From: Reticulascus tulasneorum
Lineage: Eukaryota; Ascomycota; Sordariomycetes; Glomerellales; Reticulascaceae
NCBI GenBank assembly: GCA_001557505.1
Contig: LSAX01000009.1
Span: 1,302,001 to 1,366,000, forward strand
Length of the DNA stretch: 64,000 nucleotides
Direction: 5' to 3'
Shown: positions 33,781-46,769 of the stretch, in pieces
Position numbering within the stretch: the stretch's first letter is position 1
Layout: each line of letters opens with the position of its first letter
Program-made: the position numbers and the translations under genes
The notes under the pieces: generated by a model
Told to the model about the DNA's origin: nothing
Seen by the model: only the letters and a program-made list of their open reading frames with translations
Database searches by the model: none

Positions 33781-34726
33781 ATGGAAAAGGAAGAACATGG
33801 ATGGCCAGAATAGGCAGATTTCTGGGCCATGCCAGAGATCCGGCTAGTAAGATAGCGCACAGTAGTGTACAATCAGGACAGACAGGCCTGGGCCTGTGAA
33901 AGTGACAGTATGTAAGTTCTCTCCGGGGAACACGAAGCCGATGTCGCCATCCTTTCCGCAGATGGTGGGCTAGTTGTTGAGAGCCCAGTATCAGAATGAT
34001 AAGTGTGTTTGCGGGATGGCGGGATTGCCGTGGACAGGATAAGTAAGGACTGGAACGCGGCAAAAGCATGACGGTGATTGAAGATCAGCCGTGAGCCATC
34101 ACATCAGAGGGGGGATGTGTCACATCCTAAAATGGCCCATCGGTTCCAGAGCCCGGAAGGGTCAGTGCACTATGACTACTACGGAGTCACTGAAGCGAGT
34201 GCGTCGATGGCTCAATAAGAGCTGCCATTAATGCCTGCGGGCTGCTTCTGGCGTGCGTCTCGAAGATTTTGGACGGGGCGGGAGTTGCAGGGCAGGCAAG
34301 GCAAGGCAGGGCAGGATGGGCAGGGAGGAGCAGCAGCAGTAATTACCTACGTAAATGGCGTTTTTGACGAACTGGCTTGTCCTCGTCAATCCGGTCGGTC
34401 CTTGTCTTACCGCGTTGATCAATGGGGGAAAAGGGCGAACAGGCGAGTGGAGGTGTTGCTTAGAAGTAAAGTTCGCCGCAAGAGGCAAGAGAGGCAAATG
34501 AGCGGCGATGGGGAATATGGCCACTTCGGTGTTGTGGTTTCAGACCACGGAGATAACCTGGATAGATACGCAAGACACATACGGTTGATACGCACAGCAG
34601 GTTCACAGATAACTGGAACTACACCAGCTATTCATACATTCGTAGGGATGTATGTAGATAGGGAACTACTACACCTACTGAATCCAGATGGTTTTTAAGG
34701 GTCCAGGAATAGCGAGTGGATGTGCC

Positions 34727-34738
34727 GGGGGGGGGGGG
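34727..34738 (+). repeat. 12-base G homopolymer
   Basis: An uninterrupted run of G in the ATG1 desert. Such runs are prone to slippage and to sequencing error. Confidence 0.9.
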
Positions 34739-34817
34739 ACGGACCAAAGTGGAAGTGGGCCTCAGCTCTCCAGTCCTAACTACTGCTCTATGAGTGAGTG
34801 AGAGTGACTGACTGGCT

Positions 34818-34832
34818 GAGAGAGAGAGAGAG
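34818..34832 (+). repeat. (GA)n microsatellite
   Basis: A short dinucleotide GA run of about seven units in the ATG1 upstream desert. Confidence 0.9.
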
Positions 34833-35283
34833 AAACAGAGCGGTTGCGCGCCCAGGCTGGCGCACCCGGGGTGGCCACAGGTTGTTGGCCTGCTCATGCT
34901 CTTCGTTTATCGTGGGAAATGTGCCTTATCGCGCCATGATGACACTCTTTTAGTGCAACACCCGATAAAGCGTGACCGAGACCGGCACTTGTAGTCGCGA
35001 AGTACTCGCCGCGCTACAGCACGGGCGGCCGTCACCCCTGGAGGCTACGGTGAGGGTACTTTCTGCGGAGCCAGCTGCTGGATGCACCTGCATTGGCTGC
35101 CCCCCGAGGCCTGGGTGGTAGCGCGGGCATCGGACGGATTGGATGCGTACCCCATCACGGGTCCCCCAAGCCAAAGGTCATTCATCGTTTCTCCATCAGG
35201 CATCGAATCATTCCGTCAGGACTCACTGCCTCGGTGGCTACTGGCCCCAACGAACTAAGTTGCTGTTACCCGAAACACGCAAC

Positions 35284-35295
35284 CTAGGTACCTAG
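35284..35295. repeat. 12-bp palindrome CTAGGTACCTAG
   Basis: A perfect 12-base palindrome containing a KpnI-type GGTACC core. It is followed within 40 bases by ACCTACCTAC. It belongs to the TACCTA-element family seen in both deserts. Confidence 0.93.
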
Positions 35296-36525
35296 CTAAA
35301 CTCGCATCCATAATTACCTACCTACTTGTAGAGTACATGCACACACGCACGGTAAGGGCGGTAGGCGATGCAGGTGGCTGTCATAGGTTGCAAGGAGTGC
35401 GGTCGTAGGTAGTTGCGTGGTACTGCGCGCTGCAGGACCGCTCGCTGGCCGCATCCAGTTCGTTCTCGTGTCGTGCTCCATGTGTGCTTTGTCGTCGTCG
35501 TCTGCTATCTAATCTTTTGAACCGCCTCACCCTCCTCTTCGTAAGTAGTCCTACCTCCATACTCCTACTCCAGGGTCCCTCATCCCAACCTACCTACCTA
35601 ACCTAACCTCTTCTTTCCTCTCTCACTCTCTTCCGTTCTCGCTCAACCCACAGCATTACTCTTCCTACTTTTGTCTCTTTCGCGCCTCTCTTTCCTCGAC
35701 TTCGAATCCATCTCCCCCTTCGTCGCAGCATTTCAGCCCAGCATAGAAACCCAGCCCAGCCATCGCATTCCCCCACAGTCGTCCATCAAGGTTTGAGCAC
35801 CGGCCTTGATAGTTCCGAGTCATTAGGTTGATCTTGGACCTACCCCCGACCTCTCGCCCCCCTCCAGAACCCAGAACCAGAACCAGGAAAAAGGTACTTG
35901 GTTAGTTTCTTTGCTCGGTCCTCCAGAGCCTCCTTCAACGGCGTGCATGTCAGCCTAGGGTAATCGGAGATGCTAACGTTCAGCCATATTAGTAACTTCG
36001 GTCCCTTCGTTCGCTTTGCCTCGTCGTCCGTCTTGGAGGCCCCAGGCTGCCTGTCTACGACAGTTCCACCCCCACCCAAATACCCAGCCTTTCCCTTCTC
36101 AATACCGTCGTTTTCGTCCAGCGTTGCACACAGACAACATACTGGCCCCGCCTTTTAGCGACCCTTGAATCTGCATCGACTGGTACCTTGGCCTATCGGA
36201 TAGTTGCCGCCTTGTTCTTTCTGTCTTGCCTACACTACTCGTACCGAAACTACACGACGACTGGCCTCGCCCAATAATCCTCTGTTGTTTTCGTCTCTCT
36301 CTCTCTCTCTCTCCCGCTTCTGCCTTGTGCACTTTTCCCTCCTTCATTCTTTAAACCTCCTACCCGCTCGCTGCGTGTTCCCCCCCGAGATCAAACGTAT
36401 ACATGACGACACCGTCGGCGGCCGACGTCTTTCGAATACTATAAGCCTACGGGCTCACTCGACCACCACCTTCCTCCCCTCCAGAGACGCTTTGCTGTCT
36501 TCGACAACCCCCAGAACAGGAAGAA

Positions 36526-39500
36526 ATGGCCGACCGAACCGCACCCTCGTCGTCCTTTGGACGCAGCCGACGTGGTGCCGGCGGCGAAGCTACTATTGGC
36601 GAATTCACAATCGGCTCTGAGATCGGCAAAGGAAGCTTCGCACAGGTGTATATGGGCTGGCATAAGGTTAGAGAGCCTCTCCCCTAAGCTGTTTGCCGCA
36701 AGGTGTAACCGTCGTGCTGTTTTCCTCTCGAGTTACTCCAAGCTTGATGTAAACTGGTTGCCGATGTTTTGCGTTGTTCCTCGTGGATGTGACTCATTCA
36801 AAACTGGGAATGGGATGGCTGACCAGCAACTCTCTTAGGGCTCAAACGCTGCAGTGGCTATCAAATCGGTCGAACTTGATCGCCTTAATAAGAAGCTCAA
36901 GGAGAACCTCTATGGCGAAATCCAGATTCTGAAGACCCTTCGTCATCCACACATTGTCGCCCTGCACGACTGCGTTGAATCCGCCACCCACATCAACCTC
37001 ATCATGGAATACTGCGAGCTGGGCGACCTGTCGCTGTTCATTAAGAAGAGGGACAAGCTAGGGACAAATCCGGCGACCCATGACATGGCACGAAAGTACC
37101 CCAGCGAGCCCAACTCTGGCCTGCACGAGGTCGTCATTCGGCACTTTGTCAAGCAGCTGGCCAGTGCCCTGCAATTCCTGCGAGAAAAGAACTATGTCCA
37201 CCGAGATGTGAAGCCGCAAAACCTCCTGCTTCTCCCATCGCCGCAGTATCGGGAGCAGAACCCGCGGTCCATCCTGTCAGCCAGCCAAGACTCCCTGATA
37301 CCCATATCTGGCCTCGCCTCATTACCCATGCTGAAGCTCGCCGACTTTGGCTTCGCTCGCGTTCTACCATCGACGTCCCTTGCGGATACCCTCTGCGGCT
37401 CGCCACTTTACATGGCCCCAGAAATTCTCCGTTACGAACGATATGACGCCAAGGCCGACCTCTGGTCGGTCGGTACGGTGGTTTACGAAATGGTTACAGG
37501 GCGGCCCCCGTTTCGTGCTAGGAATCACGTCGAACTTCTGAGGAAGATAGAGGCTGCCGAGGATGTCATTCGATTCCCGAAAGAAGCCAAGGTCTCATCG
37601 GAGATGAAGCACCTCGTGAGAGCACTGCTCAAGCGCAACCCTGTGGAGCGTCTAAGCTTCGAGAACTTCTTCAACCATCCGATTGTGACCGCGCCTATCC
37701 CTAATCTGGTTGAAGATGACATCCCAAAGTCTGAACGGAAAAGCACTAGGGACCTACGATCCATCGGTAGAACAGAGGAGACGCCATCACTAGCTCGACG
37801 AATTTCAGTAAGGCGGCATATGGACAGCGAACCGCTGCGGGAAGAACCAGAACCTTCAAGATCGCCCCGCGAGAAGCCTCTCAGGTCCCCGCAACTGGGC
37901 AGTCCAGGTGAGGGCAGATATGCCCGTCAATCTGGGGATGGAACGTCCCGCATGAGTTACTCCCCTTCTCACGAGGTTGGGGACGGCTTAGGAATTCGAC
38001 GCCCTCAAATGCCCCCGTCTTCAACCTCAGTGCCCAATCGACCTCACAGGCTATCAAATGCGTCGAACAACCGAATTCCGGTCCGTGCTAGTCCGTCACC
38101 GACCTCTTCCCTCATGAATGAAAACGTTGAGAAGGCCAGGCCACGGAAGCCTGTGGAGCGAACCATCAGCGAGCAAGAAAAGGCAGCGCAGGATGTTGCA
38201 TTCGAGCGGGATTATGTCGTGGTTGAGAAGAAGCATGTCGAGGTTAACGCCTTTGCGGATGAGCTCGCTGCAAATCCTCGGCTCACAGGACTGCAGGGTC
38301 AATCTTTATCACCCAGGTCGGGACAGATGGTTCGACGGGCAACTCAACAAGGTGCACCGGATTCGGGCACCGGGGCTGTGCGCGCTCAACCTTCACGTGC
38401 TGTCCAAATTGCACAAGGAAACGAACGGCCGAGCCATGACAGACGGAGCTCATATGACAGGAGTTTCTCAGGAAGCCCAGGATCAACACCAAGCTTCATC
38501 GCAAAAGCTATTCAAGATGCGAGCGTACGGTTGTTTGGGTTCAAAGTACCACAGCATGTTCTGGGCAGAGGCCAATCGCCTCCTCAGTTCTACAGTCCGT
38601 TCCCGCAATACCCAACACCAGCTGGCTTGATCAGCGATGGGAAGCAAAGCGTCACTCCCGTGGATGAGGATTCGCGAGCCGTCAGGCTCATCCAAGACTT
38701 CGCTCATCGCAGCGATTGCGTGTACGGTTTTGCGGAGGTCAAGTATAAGCAGCTCGTCCCGCTCGCCCCGTCAATGGATCATGGCCTTGGGGGCGTTCCT
38801 GCTGAGCAAGTAGCCGCCGAGGAGGATGGCCTCACCATCGAGGCAGTAGTCCTCCTATCCGAGGAAGCACTCGTGCTCTATGTCAAGGCTCTCACGCTGT
38901 TAGCTAAGGCAATGGACGTTGCAAGCTTTTGGTGGACACGAAAGACGCGTGGCGATGCCGGCTCTGCTGGGGTGTCTACCGGTGAGGTGCTCAAGGAGTC
39001 ACTCGTTCAGCGGATCAACTCGACGGTTCAGTGGGTGCGAGGTCGCTTCAACGAAGTCTTGGAGAAGACCGAGATTGTCCGATTGAAGTTGATCGACGCC
39101 CAGAAGCAGTTACCGGAGGACCATCCGAGCAATCCTACCAATCATGGGGACGAATCCATATCTTCCACGACGTCTGGTACGAAACAGGTCTACCTGACAC
39201 CCGGAATCAGCGCTGAGAAGCTGATGTATGATCGTGCCTTGGAAATGAGCCGAACTGCCGCCATTGACGAAATTACCAATGAGAACCTTGAGGGCTGCAT
39301 TACATATTACGTAACTGCTATTCGGATGCTCGAAGCAGTTCTCGACAACGATGAGGATAGTGTGAAACGGAGATATTCCAGTTCTGGCAAGGATATTTTG
39401 AGAGAAGATATCTCGAGCGATCTCGACAGCGACGATCAGCGCGAGGTTCATCGCAGTAAGTCCCCCTCCTCCCCATCCATCAACAAACCTGTTTGCTCCA

Positions 39501-39687
39501 GGATAATTTACTAACGCCCGCTACAGTGATACAGATGATCGGCACTCGATTAAACACGGTTCGGAAGAAGCTTGCGATGATTGCGGAAGCATCAAAATCT
39601 CAGCAGCAGCACGTGGCACGGAATCGAAGCGGAGACGTCACTCCGCGCAGTATTCCATCGCATCCTGGCGTAGTGGCTGGTCCTTGA
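36526..39687 (+). CDS. ATG1: Autophagy-initiating serine/threonine kinase Atg1
   Basis: Exons 36526..36666, 36839..39455 and 39527..39687 (introns 172 and 71 bp) give 972 residues. The kinase domain has [13 protein letters not shown] (Lys56), [12 protein letters not shown] (Asp170), LADFGFA (Asp216) and [11 protein letters not shown] long Ser/Pro-rich linker follows. It contains [13 protein letters not shown], a Tyr-Val-Val-Val Atg8-interaction motif at about Tyr506, like the one in yeast Atg1. The C-terminal part (from about 690) is the tandem MIT region that binds Atg13. The kinase complex starts autophagosome formation at the phagophore assembly site. The start [10 protein letters not shown] precedes the kinase domain by about 25 residues. 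Intron 1 splits the glycine loop from the VAIK strand. Confidence 0.97.
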
Positions 39688-40723
39688 TGGCAAAGAGCCT
39701 TTTCATACATTGGCGTACGGTTCATCTGATTTCTTTCGGCAGGGCGGTATCCTACTAGCATTATGTTCTGTGATTATATTGTCGACATTAGCCTTGGTCT
39801 CGTCCGTTTTCCTTGATTTGGTAGGTGTTGGGGCCTTTCGGGGAGACCAGGAATGTCCTCGTTATTCCACGTTGGTCTCGGGCTAGGGTAGCCCGATGAC
39901 TTTCGTCTCATCAGACCTGCCACGACGGCGGTCTTTTCTTTGTGTACGTTTTTGTGTAAATTGCTGGTTGTTGGTACTACAACTTTTGCGGCCCACGCTA
40001 TGATGAACAGGGAACGGGGATGCGCAAAGCCAGAGTTCTGGGTTTGCATCTCTGGAGTTTTTTTCCTACAGGTTTCCTAATGGATACTCAAGGCGATCAG
40101 GAATGGATTCCCGGTTTGGACGGACACTGGCGCGGACTATACCATCATACCATCGCCCTAGGGAATCGGTCCGTCAGTGTCCGAGAGGCGATTATGAGAG
40201 AATTAGCTTCTGAGGGAGTTGATACGTACCCTCAAATAGGTTGCCATTAGAATGAAATGAAGCTATCTATCAATCTTGTTCCCAATTCGTGATGACTTTG
40301 ACTGCCTTAAGATTGGATCTAAATCGAGTACAATCGGCCAGGACTGTCTCCACGCCCAGAAATTAATAAGGAAGCTGCTCTTGGCTGAGTACCATGCATT
40401 CTCGAGAATGTGATTGAATTCTATACCAGATCTGACGCTTGCCGTTCATCTTCAGGCCAGTGCAAAAGGTTCGCACTGTTAAAAATGTACAATTCCACGG
40501 TGCACATACAATGCTAATACAGTGCGCGCTCTCGGGAAAACTTCGCAGAAATTGGAGCTCCAAAGACCAGGGTGCATCAGTTTCGACGTTGAAGCTCCAA
40601 CCACCATGCAAAAATGGTGATGGTTCGCGACTAGGCGCGTCTACTGCTTTTGTATTTCCCACAGCTCGCCGCGCATCGTGTAATGCGCTGACGAAACATT
40701 GGGACGTTTTGACGGCCGCGGTA
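39688..40723. other. Intergenic between ATG1 and NUP188
   Basis: About 1.04 kb between tandem genes. A 76-codon open frame at 40020..40250 has no recognisable features. The rest looks like ATG1 3' sequence and the NUP188 promoter. Confidence 0.5.
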
Positions 40724-43700
40724 ATGGCGCCCTTATCTGAGCGAACATATTTTCCTCTTTTGGAGGATTGCCTCACGGGAGACACTGTCCTGCTGTAAGT
40801 AGCCTCTCTGTTTGTGCCTGCTGCCCAGCGGTGCTAATATCGAGACAGTTCTTGGGAGCTGGTCGCAACAGCTCTGGCGGATCCTACCGGAGTGAGACAG
40901 ACTAGCAATACCGTTATCAAATTTCTGCGAGACGGGCACGTTCAGTCCCTGCTCCGAGTGCCGGCGTCTGCCTTCGCGCTACCTAATGAAAACGACAAAG
41001 TCAACTTCGAGACGAGAACGGCGGCGATACATGTTCCCCCGACGCCCAACGAGAGATTTGATATCAAAGTGATTCAGGAGGACGCAATATGGCTCAGCAA
41101 GAATGCGAATGTCAACCTCATTGCGGCGCTGCGAGTCGTGGTGGTGGAGTTCCAATCCAGATCGGCAGCCCATCTGACCACTCCACTATCAACACAGGAT
41201 GCTGTTAATCTGCAAGGAGCCACAGGTGTCAGCAACGTCCAGTCGTCGAGTCTGGTTCCGCTGCAAGGAGCTTCGATGGATGCTGAGACTATCTGGGCAG
41301 AGTTCGAGGGGGAGCAGGCACGGCGAGAACGAATCTTCCGCACCTATCTGGCAGAGCGACGATACTTCACAATGACGACGGACCTGGTGCACACGATCAT
41401 TTTATACAGGAGACCGGCAACATCGGCACCAGTATCAGGAGATCTTGCGGTTGAATATGGACTCGCTCCAATCGATATCTCCCCAAAATACCTCGAAGCC
41501 ATTCTCACGGCTTACTTCGCATCTCTCTCGGAAAGTATCGACCGCCTCAAGGAGGGCATGGGTGGAATTATGCAGGAATCGAAGTTTTTATCTGAGGCCA
41601 TTCAACTCGACTGGCTCTTGACTTTACTCAGCGAGCTGGTGCACACGCTGTCTGTTGTTTTTCAGGCCCTGGACAGCGCAGGTGATCTTTTCGCCCCTTC
41701 CGATCTTGTCAACCAGTGGTTTTTTCTCATGGAGGAGTGTGGCTTCCTGGACGGCGTTAATGCGGTAAGTTCACACTGGTAGCGAATGGTGGCATTCCGC
41801 TGACGTACAACAGCCAAACGACAGCATTGCTGAGCTCATCATGCCACTCAAGATCCTAGTCTGTACAATTTCTTTGAAGTTCTTGATCCCGTCGAGGTCC
41901 GTTGCATACTTGGACGGCGACTTGGAATTGCATGCCGACGAAGATCCGTATCTCACTGCTCCCAGTGTTTTGGAGCAAGTGCACAATGCCATCTTTATAG
42001 CTGCTGAAATCGGTTGCGAAAGTATGAGCCCAGCCATCTTCGTTTGGACACTGATTGTTCATCGAATGTTCCTATCCCACAATGAGCGGCTGGAGAAAAG
42101 AGATGAGAAGCAGAACAAGATTTCTGTGGACACGTTCGAAGCTGGGCCATTGTCTCAGCATCCCCAGGGTCGAAGGCTCTCCGCGGGAAGCATAGTATCG
42201 CTTGATGGCAAACCGTTGGATCACTTTTTGCAAAGTACAGGCCTGGAGAAGGACATCCAGGTCGTCGAGCAAATTGCGAACGCTGTTACCTCCCAGGGCC
42301 GGGTATACGATATAGTATCCGAAATGGCAATTACTGCTGGTGTTTCGAATGAGGGAAGCTTCACGGCTCTGCAGAGTTCGCGGATACGAACAACCTTTGT
42401 GGATTTCCTCAAAGCCACCTATCCGCTGGTTAGCTATCAGTCAGACTCGGTCACGGCTCTCCTCTCAGTTCTCTCAGGCGGGCAGCACTACTGGGACTTG
42501 TCACAAACCTCTCTGGATGCCCGGAATGATGCCTTGACACGGTTCCTTCAGGATGATATTGCCTTGGAGTTTTACTTCCACCAAGCACTGAACCGCTATC
42601 CATTCGAATTCCTCCCCCTTCTGACGTTTTGTCGGATACTGGCTAGCTCCGTCAATATCGACAACCGATCTGACATAATTCTCAACCTCCTCCTTAAAAC
42701 CCCTACTCTCACCTTTGTTCTTCCTGACGACTATCAACACTATGAGCTGGCGCAAGAGGAAGAGAACACCAATACCATGTGCCTTCTCGAAGATATACCG
42801 CTGTTCTCCCCTTCTTCGTCGTGGAGACGCGTGGAGGATGATGCTTTCAGGATACCAGCAGGCACATATGGTCGCTTTGTGACCGATTCGGGCCGAGTGG
42901 TTCTCATGGAATATGAGCACTCGGCGCTTGCGCTCCTGGGCAAGAGACTCGAGGTTAACCTTGCTCAAGAAGCCTACAATGCGCAGCTTGGGATACTCCA
43001 GCCTGATGAGACGGCGGAGGTCATCGCCTTGATTGCCACGCTTCTTAGAGCGGAATATATCAGATCTGAGAACCGGGGCTTGGCTGGTGATGAACTGCTC
43101 AAGACTGGGCTCGAGCTGCTGGAGGAGACAAGCAAACACATTTCAGGGAGCCGTGACATTGTCTCGGTCATCTGCGATACCATGGATGCGTACATGCAGG
43201 ACGACTTGGCGACTGCTGATGGACCTGGCATCCTGGTCTTAAGCTCGTGCATGCAATTCCTACACTCGGTGCTCCCATTGTGCCCTACTAGAGTGTGGTC
43301 ATATATGTCACGGTCAGAACTTCTCACTTCCGAGTCACAGGCTGGCAAGTTGGCCAAAATAACTGGCAACCTCGACTTGGTACCAGACCGGTTCGATTTC
43401 TTGATCTCCACTGTGCGGCTGTTCTCAAGCCTGGTCGACAGTGTCATGAAAAGTGCCGTTCAGCGAAAATCTGGCAACAAGCTCATCGGGCGCCAGAAGG
43501 CTTCAAGCAATGTTTGGCTAGGCGTAGCTGATAATGTCCTTGCCAGGGTCAGCCTCGCAATTGCGCATGCCGCAGTGGACGTTTTTGAAAGCTCCTCTAC
43601 GTGGAGGTTCCCTTCTGAACTCAATCGATCAATCTTGATCCGAGATGTGGTTCCAATCATGGACAACCTCATATTATACACCTATGGCTTAGGTGACGGC

Positions 43701-46337
43701 GCTACATCGGAATCCCTGACGGCCTGCCTCGAGCCAGCCGCAACCTATGTCGTCGATTCTTTCCTATCCCCTTCGGCTGGCTCCATAAGACTTCAGCCGC
43801 TGCAGGCAACCTTGTTCAGCGGCCTCCAGATCCCCAACTCAACGTTTTACCTCAACAAGTCGACCGCTATTCAGCAGCAACTCGTCTCGACTCTCGGTTT
43901 CGCTGCAACAATGCTCAGAGTCGCAAACTATCTCGAACGCCCGTCGGCCCTGTTTGAGTCCCATCTTTTCAAGACGTCGTCACTTCTAGCCCGACTTTGT
44001 GCAGTCCGTGAACAGTTTAGACGGCCAGCACTGCTGCTTATTGGGGCTCTAGTTATCAGCGCCAGCAAGTCTGCAGATGAGCCGCCTTCACTCCTAGGAT
44101 ACCTCGGTCCTTTGATATCGCGATCGTTCCTTCAATTGCTTGCGAAGCTCGACAAGCCGTTCCTCTTAGAGAGTGAAATAACAACTACGTGGAGGTTCTT
44201 CTCCATCATTGTTCAAAACCGTCAGCAGTGGATGTCTAATTGCCTCCTCACGGGCCAGACACCACGAGATGCATCGAAGGGCGAAAGCAAAAAGAAGGAA
44301 TCAGCACCGGATTCGGTCTTGGCCACTGCGTTCACCAAGTTGAAGTCGATAAGCCAACTGGAAAACTCCGAAGCTCTTCGCATCCTTGATTTCGTCGCGT
44401 CGGCTCAGAACTATTGGCCTTGGACAATATTCATGATGGAAAAGGATTCTTCATTCTTGGACTCCCTTCGCCTGTATGTCAAGGATTTGAAGAGTTCCAC
44501 TATAACAATGAAAACGGATGCCGTCAAGGCTGCCATCCAGGCTCGAATTGCAGCATATATTGGCGAAATATTTGCCATGCAGCTATATCATCTCCGCCAG
44601 ATGGGCAGCTCGGACACATTTGCCAGCAGCGTTGTTGCCGACGTTGATTACTATCTTCGAGATGGCGTCGAGGTGGCCAGTTACAACAATTCCCTGCACA
44701 ACAACTTTGCCAAGAATTTCTCCAGCAAATACCCCGGTGTTTCTCTGGAGAGCTTCAAGAGGACCGTACTGGAGCCTCGCGAACTGGGCCCTGCCTATTT
44801 CTATGACCTAGACCGTGCGAACGAAATGCTAGAGTTTGACCCGGGGTGGCGAGGTCGACGAGACAACGGATTCCGGAACGAGATGGGGATCGCGAATGCT
44901 AACTTATCACTCGTCGATGCGCAAATAGTAAGGACACATTCATCTGATTCTATAAACATGTTGTTAACCTTGCCATAGTCACTCTTCCATGCATGGGAGT
45001 TCTTGCTCCTCGAACTGAGCAGTTCTCTCCCGAGGAATCAAACGCTCACGAAGCAGATGTTGCAGGTAGCCCAGCAATGCCTGACCGCGAACCATTCAAA
45101 TCAGGGACCGGAGAACATATTCCTCAGGATCGTTGAAGACCGAGCGAACCTCGCTCTCATGCTGATCCAACGTCTCGTGGGTAGTTCGCCGTCGCCACAA
45201 GATGTTAATCAGCTTCTTGGGAGTCTGCTCAGCATTATACACTCGGTAGAGGAACCCTTTAGTCCGGACTCGATAAATTACTACCGGACGCTCTTGAAGA
45301 CGGTTTATGTTACATTGCGGGCTTACAGTACGGAAGACAAAAAGAACATTGGCTCTTCCAAAGTTGGAGTGAATGGTTCTGCCGTGACCCTGGCGCAGAC
45401 CATCCTGAACCTCCTCGACAGTGTAGTCGCGAAGGGGTTCAGAACACTCGTGACACTTGTCCATGATCCTGAGGCATCGGTTGCCCCTGAAGACCTAGCT
45501 TTGTTGACAGCCATCTTACAGGCTAGCTTGAGCATGCCTGGAATGGACCAAAGCCAGACGCAAATTCTCAACATCATGGCTTCCTACGACGTTGTGCAAG
45601 TTGCAACGTCACTCTTCTCCTGGGCAGACAAATTGGCTGTCAACGGCGACCCGATTTACGGAGAACTGAGTCTACTCTTTCTTCTGGAGCTGTCAACGCT
45701 GCCTACCCTCGCAGAGCAGATGGCATGTGATGGACTACTCGGCCACCTGACATCCGCCAACCTCACCAACTTGATGCGTCGGGGGAACATCTCTCCATTC
45801 ACGGACGCAGTCGGGCCGCAGAGGTGCTATAGCATCTGGGTGAAGGGTTTGCTGCCACTACTGCTCAATATGCTCACTGCTCTCGGCGCCACTGTTGCTC
45901 CGGAGCTCGCATATGTATTGAACCAGTTCCCGCTTCTCTTGAAGTCCAGCATCGAGAGGTTTGAGGCACCTGGCGCAAGCCGGACAGTGTCGAGGGAAGC
46001 ACCTCACTACGTCACTCTCCTTGCTGTTTCAGAGGTCACCTCGCTTTCCCTCTTGACGAGAGTGATTACGGCCCTCCGCGCCAATAACAATCGAGACATC
46101 CCGGAGGTGCAATGGGATGCGGCAAGCCTCTTAGAAAATGTCGACTTTTGGCTATCGAGCCGAAAGCTTCTGAGAGAGCGGATCTTGGCGCTTGGCCAGA
46201 GGGAAGTGGAGTGGAGGAGCATTAAGACTGCTACATCCGCATCTGGGGAGGACGGGAGGCCCGAAAATTTACTTGAGATGAAAATCATTGGGCAGTTGGA
46301 GGCTGTCAGGGATGTCTTGAGCGAGGATTTGGAGTGA
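40724..46337 (+). CDS. NUP188: Nucleoporin Nup188
   Basis: Exons 40724..40794, 40849..41764, 41814..44927 and 44979..46337 (introns 54, 49 and 51 bp) give about 1819 residues. The first exon encodes ERTYFPLLEDCLTGDTVLL, joined to SWELVATALADP, which closely parallels the published Chaetomium thermophilum Nup188 N-terminus. Further matches include FLRDG, the VVVVEFQSRSAAHL helix and LPLSTQD-like PLSTQDAVNLQ. The protein is an all-helical solenoid, rich in Leu, with no FG repeats, as expected for an inner-ring scaffold nucleoporin binding Nic96. The length is near that of the Chaetomium protein (about 1858). The start codon was chosen from the N-terminal similarity; an upstream open stretch from 40439 is unlikely to be translated. 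Confidence 0.93.
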
Positions 46338-46769
46338 GACTGGAGCCGGTGGTCTGAAGGCAGGAAATCAGGATTATCGAGAGGCGGAGAGAAAGATGGA
46401 AAATGAGGCTCTCCAGGCGTTGGAAACTTACGGATACGCATTGCAGGAAGATTGCATAGGAATGTCCCAAAAAAGCAATGATACCCCAGCTCCAGCCGGG
46501 AATAGATAGATGGAAAAATGATTCAGAACCCTCATAGTTCTATTCATGCTATTCAAAAAACCTTTGTAAGTGGAGCAGTTGTGTTTCCGATCGTTACTCA
46601 TCCGCCGCCTCTATGCCGTTGACCTATATATAATACAACCTTCCTCGCAGGGAGCACGGCCAGAACCGTCCTGTCTGGCTAGTCCGCCCCTCTCTATCAT
46701 ACACTCAAGTTGGGACAGAATGGTGGTGGGAACCAGGCGATTAGACACGATATGGGTGGGCAGGCCCGT
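46338..46769. other. Intergenic between convergent NUP188 and TIM9
   Basis: About 430 bases of 3' untranslated sequence from both genes. The Ser/Glu-like open frame on the minus strand is a shadow of NUP188. Nothing else was seen. Confidence 0.5.

Larger units (their letters stand above)
31868..36525. other. 4.7-kb gene desert and leader upstream of ATG1
   Basis: No credible coding sequence. TACCTA/TAGGTA elements recur (about 32075, 33050-33066, 33765-33780, 35283-35295, 35318-35328, 35590-35605), two of them as perfect palindromes. There is a 12-base G-run near 34727 and a GA repeat near 34818. From 35500 to 36525 the sequence is strongly C/T-rich, like a long ATG1 leader, with several upstream ATGs and a possible leader-intron donor GTAAGT at 35540. 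I see no RNA gene or transposon. Confidence 0.55.

Noticed and set aside
36789..36796. TGACTCA inside ATG1 intron 1
   Set aside because: A single copy inside an intron; no reason to assign cross-pathway control.
40020..40250. 76-codon open frame between ATG1 and NUP188
   Set aside because: No family features; probably chance.
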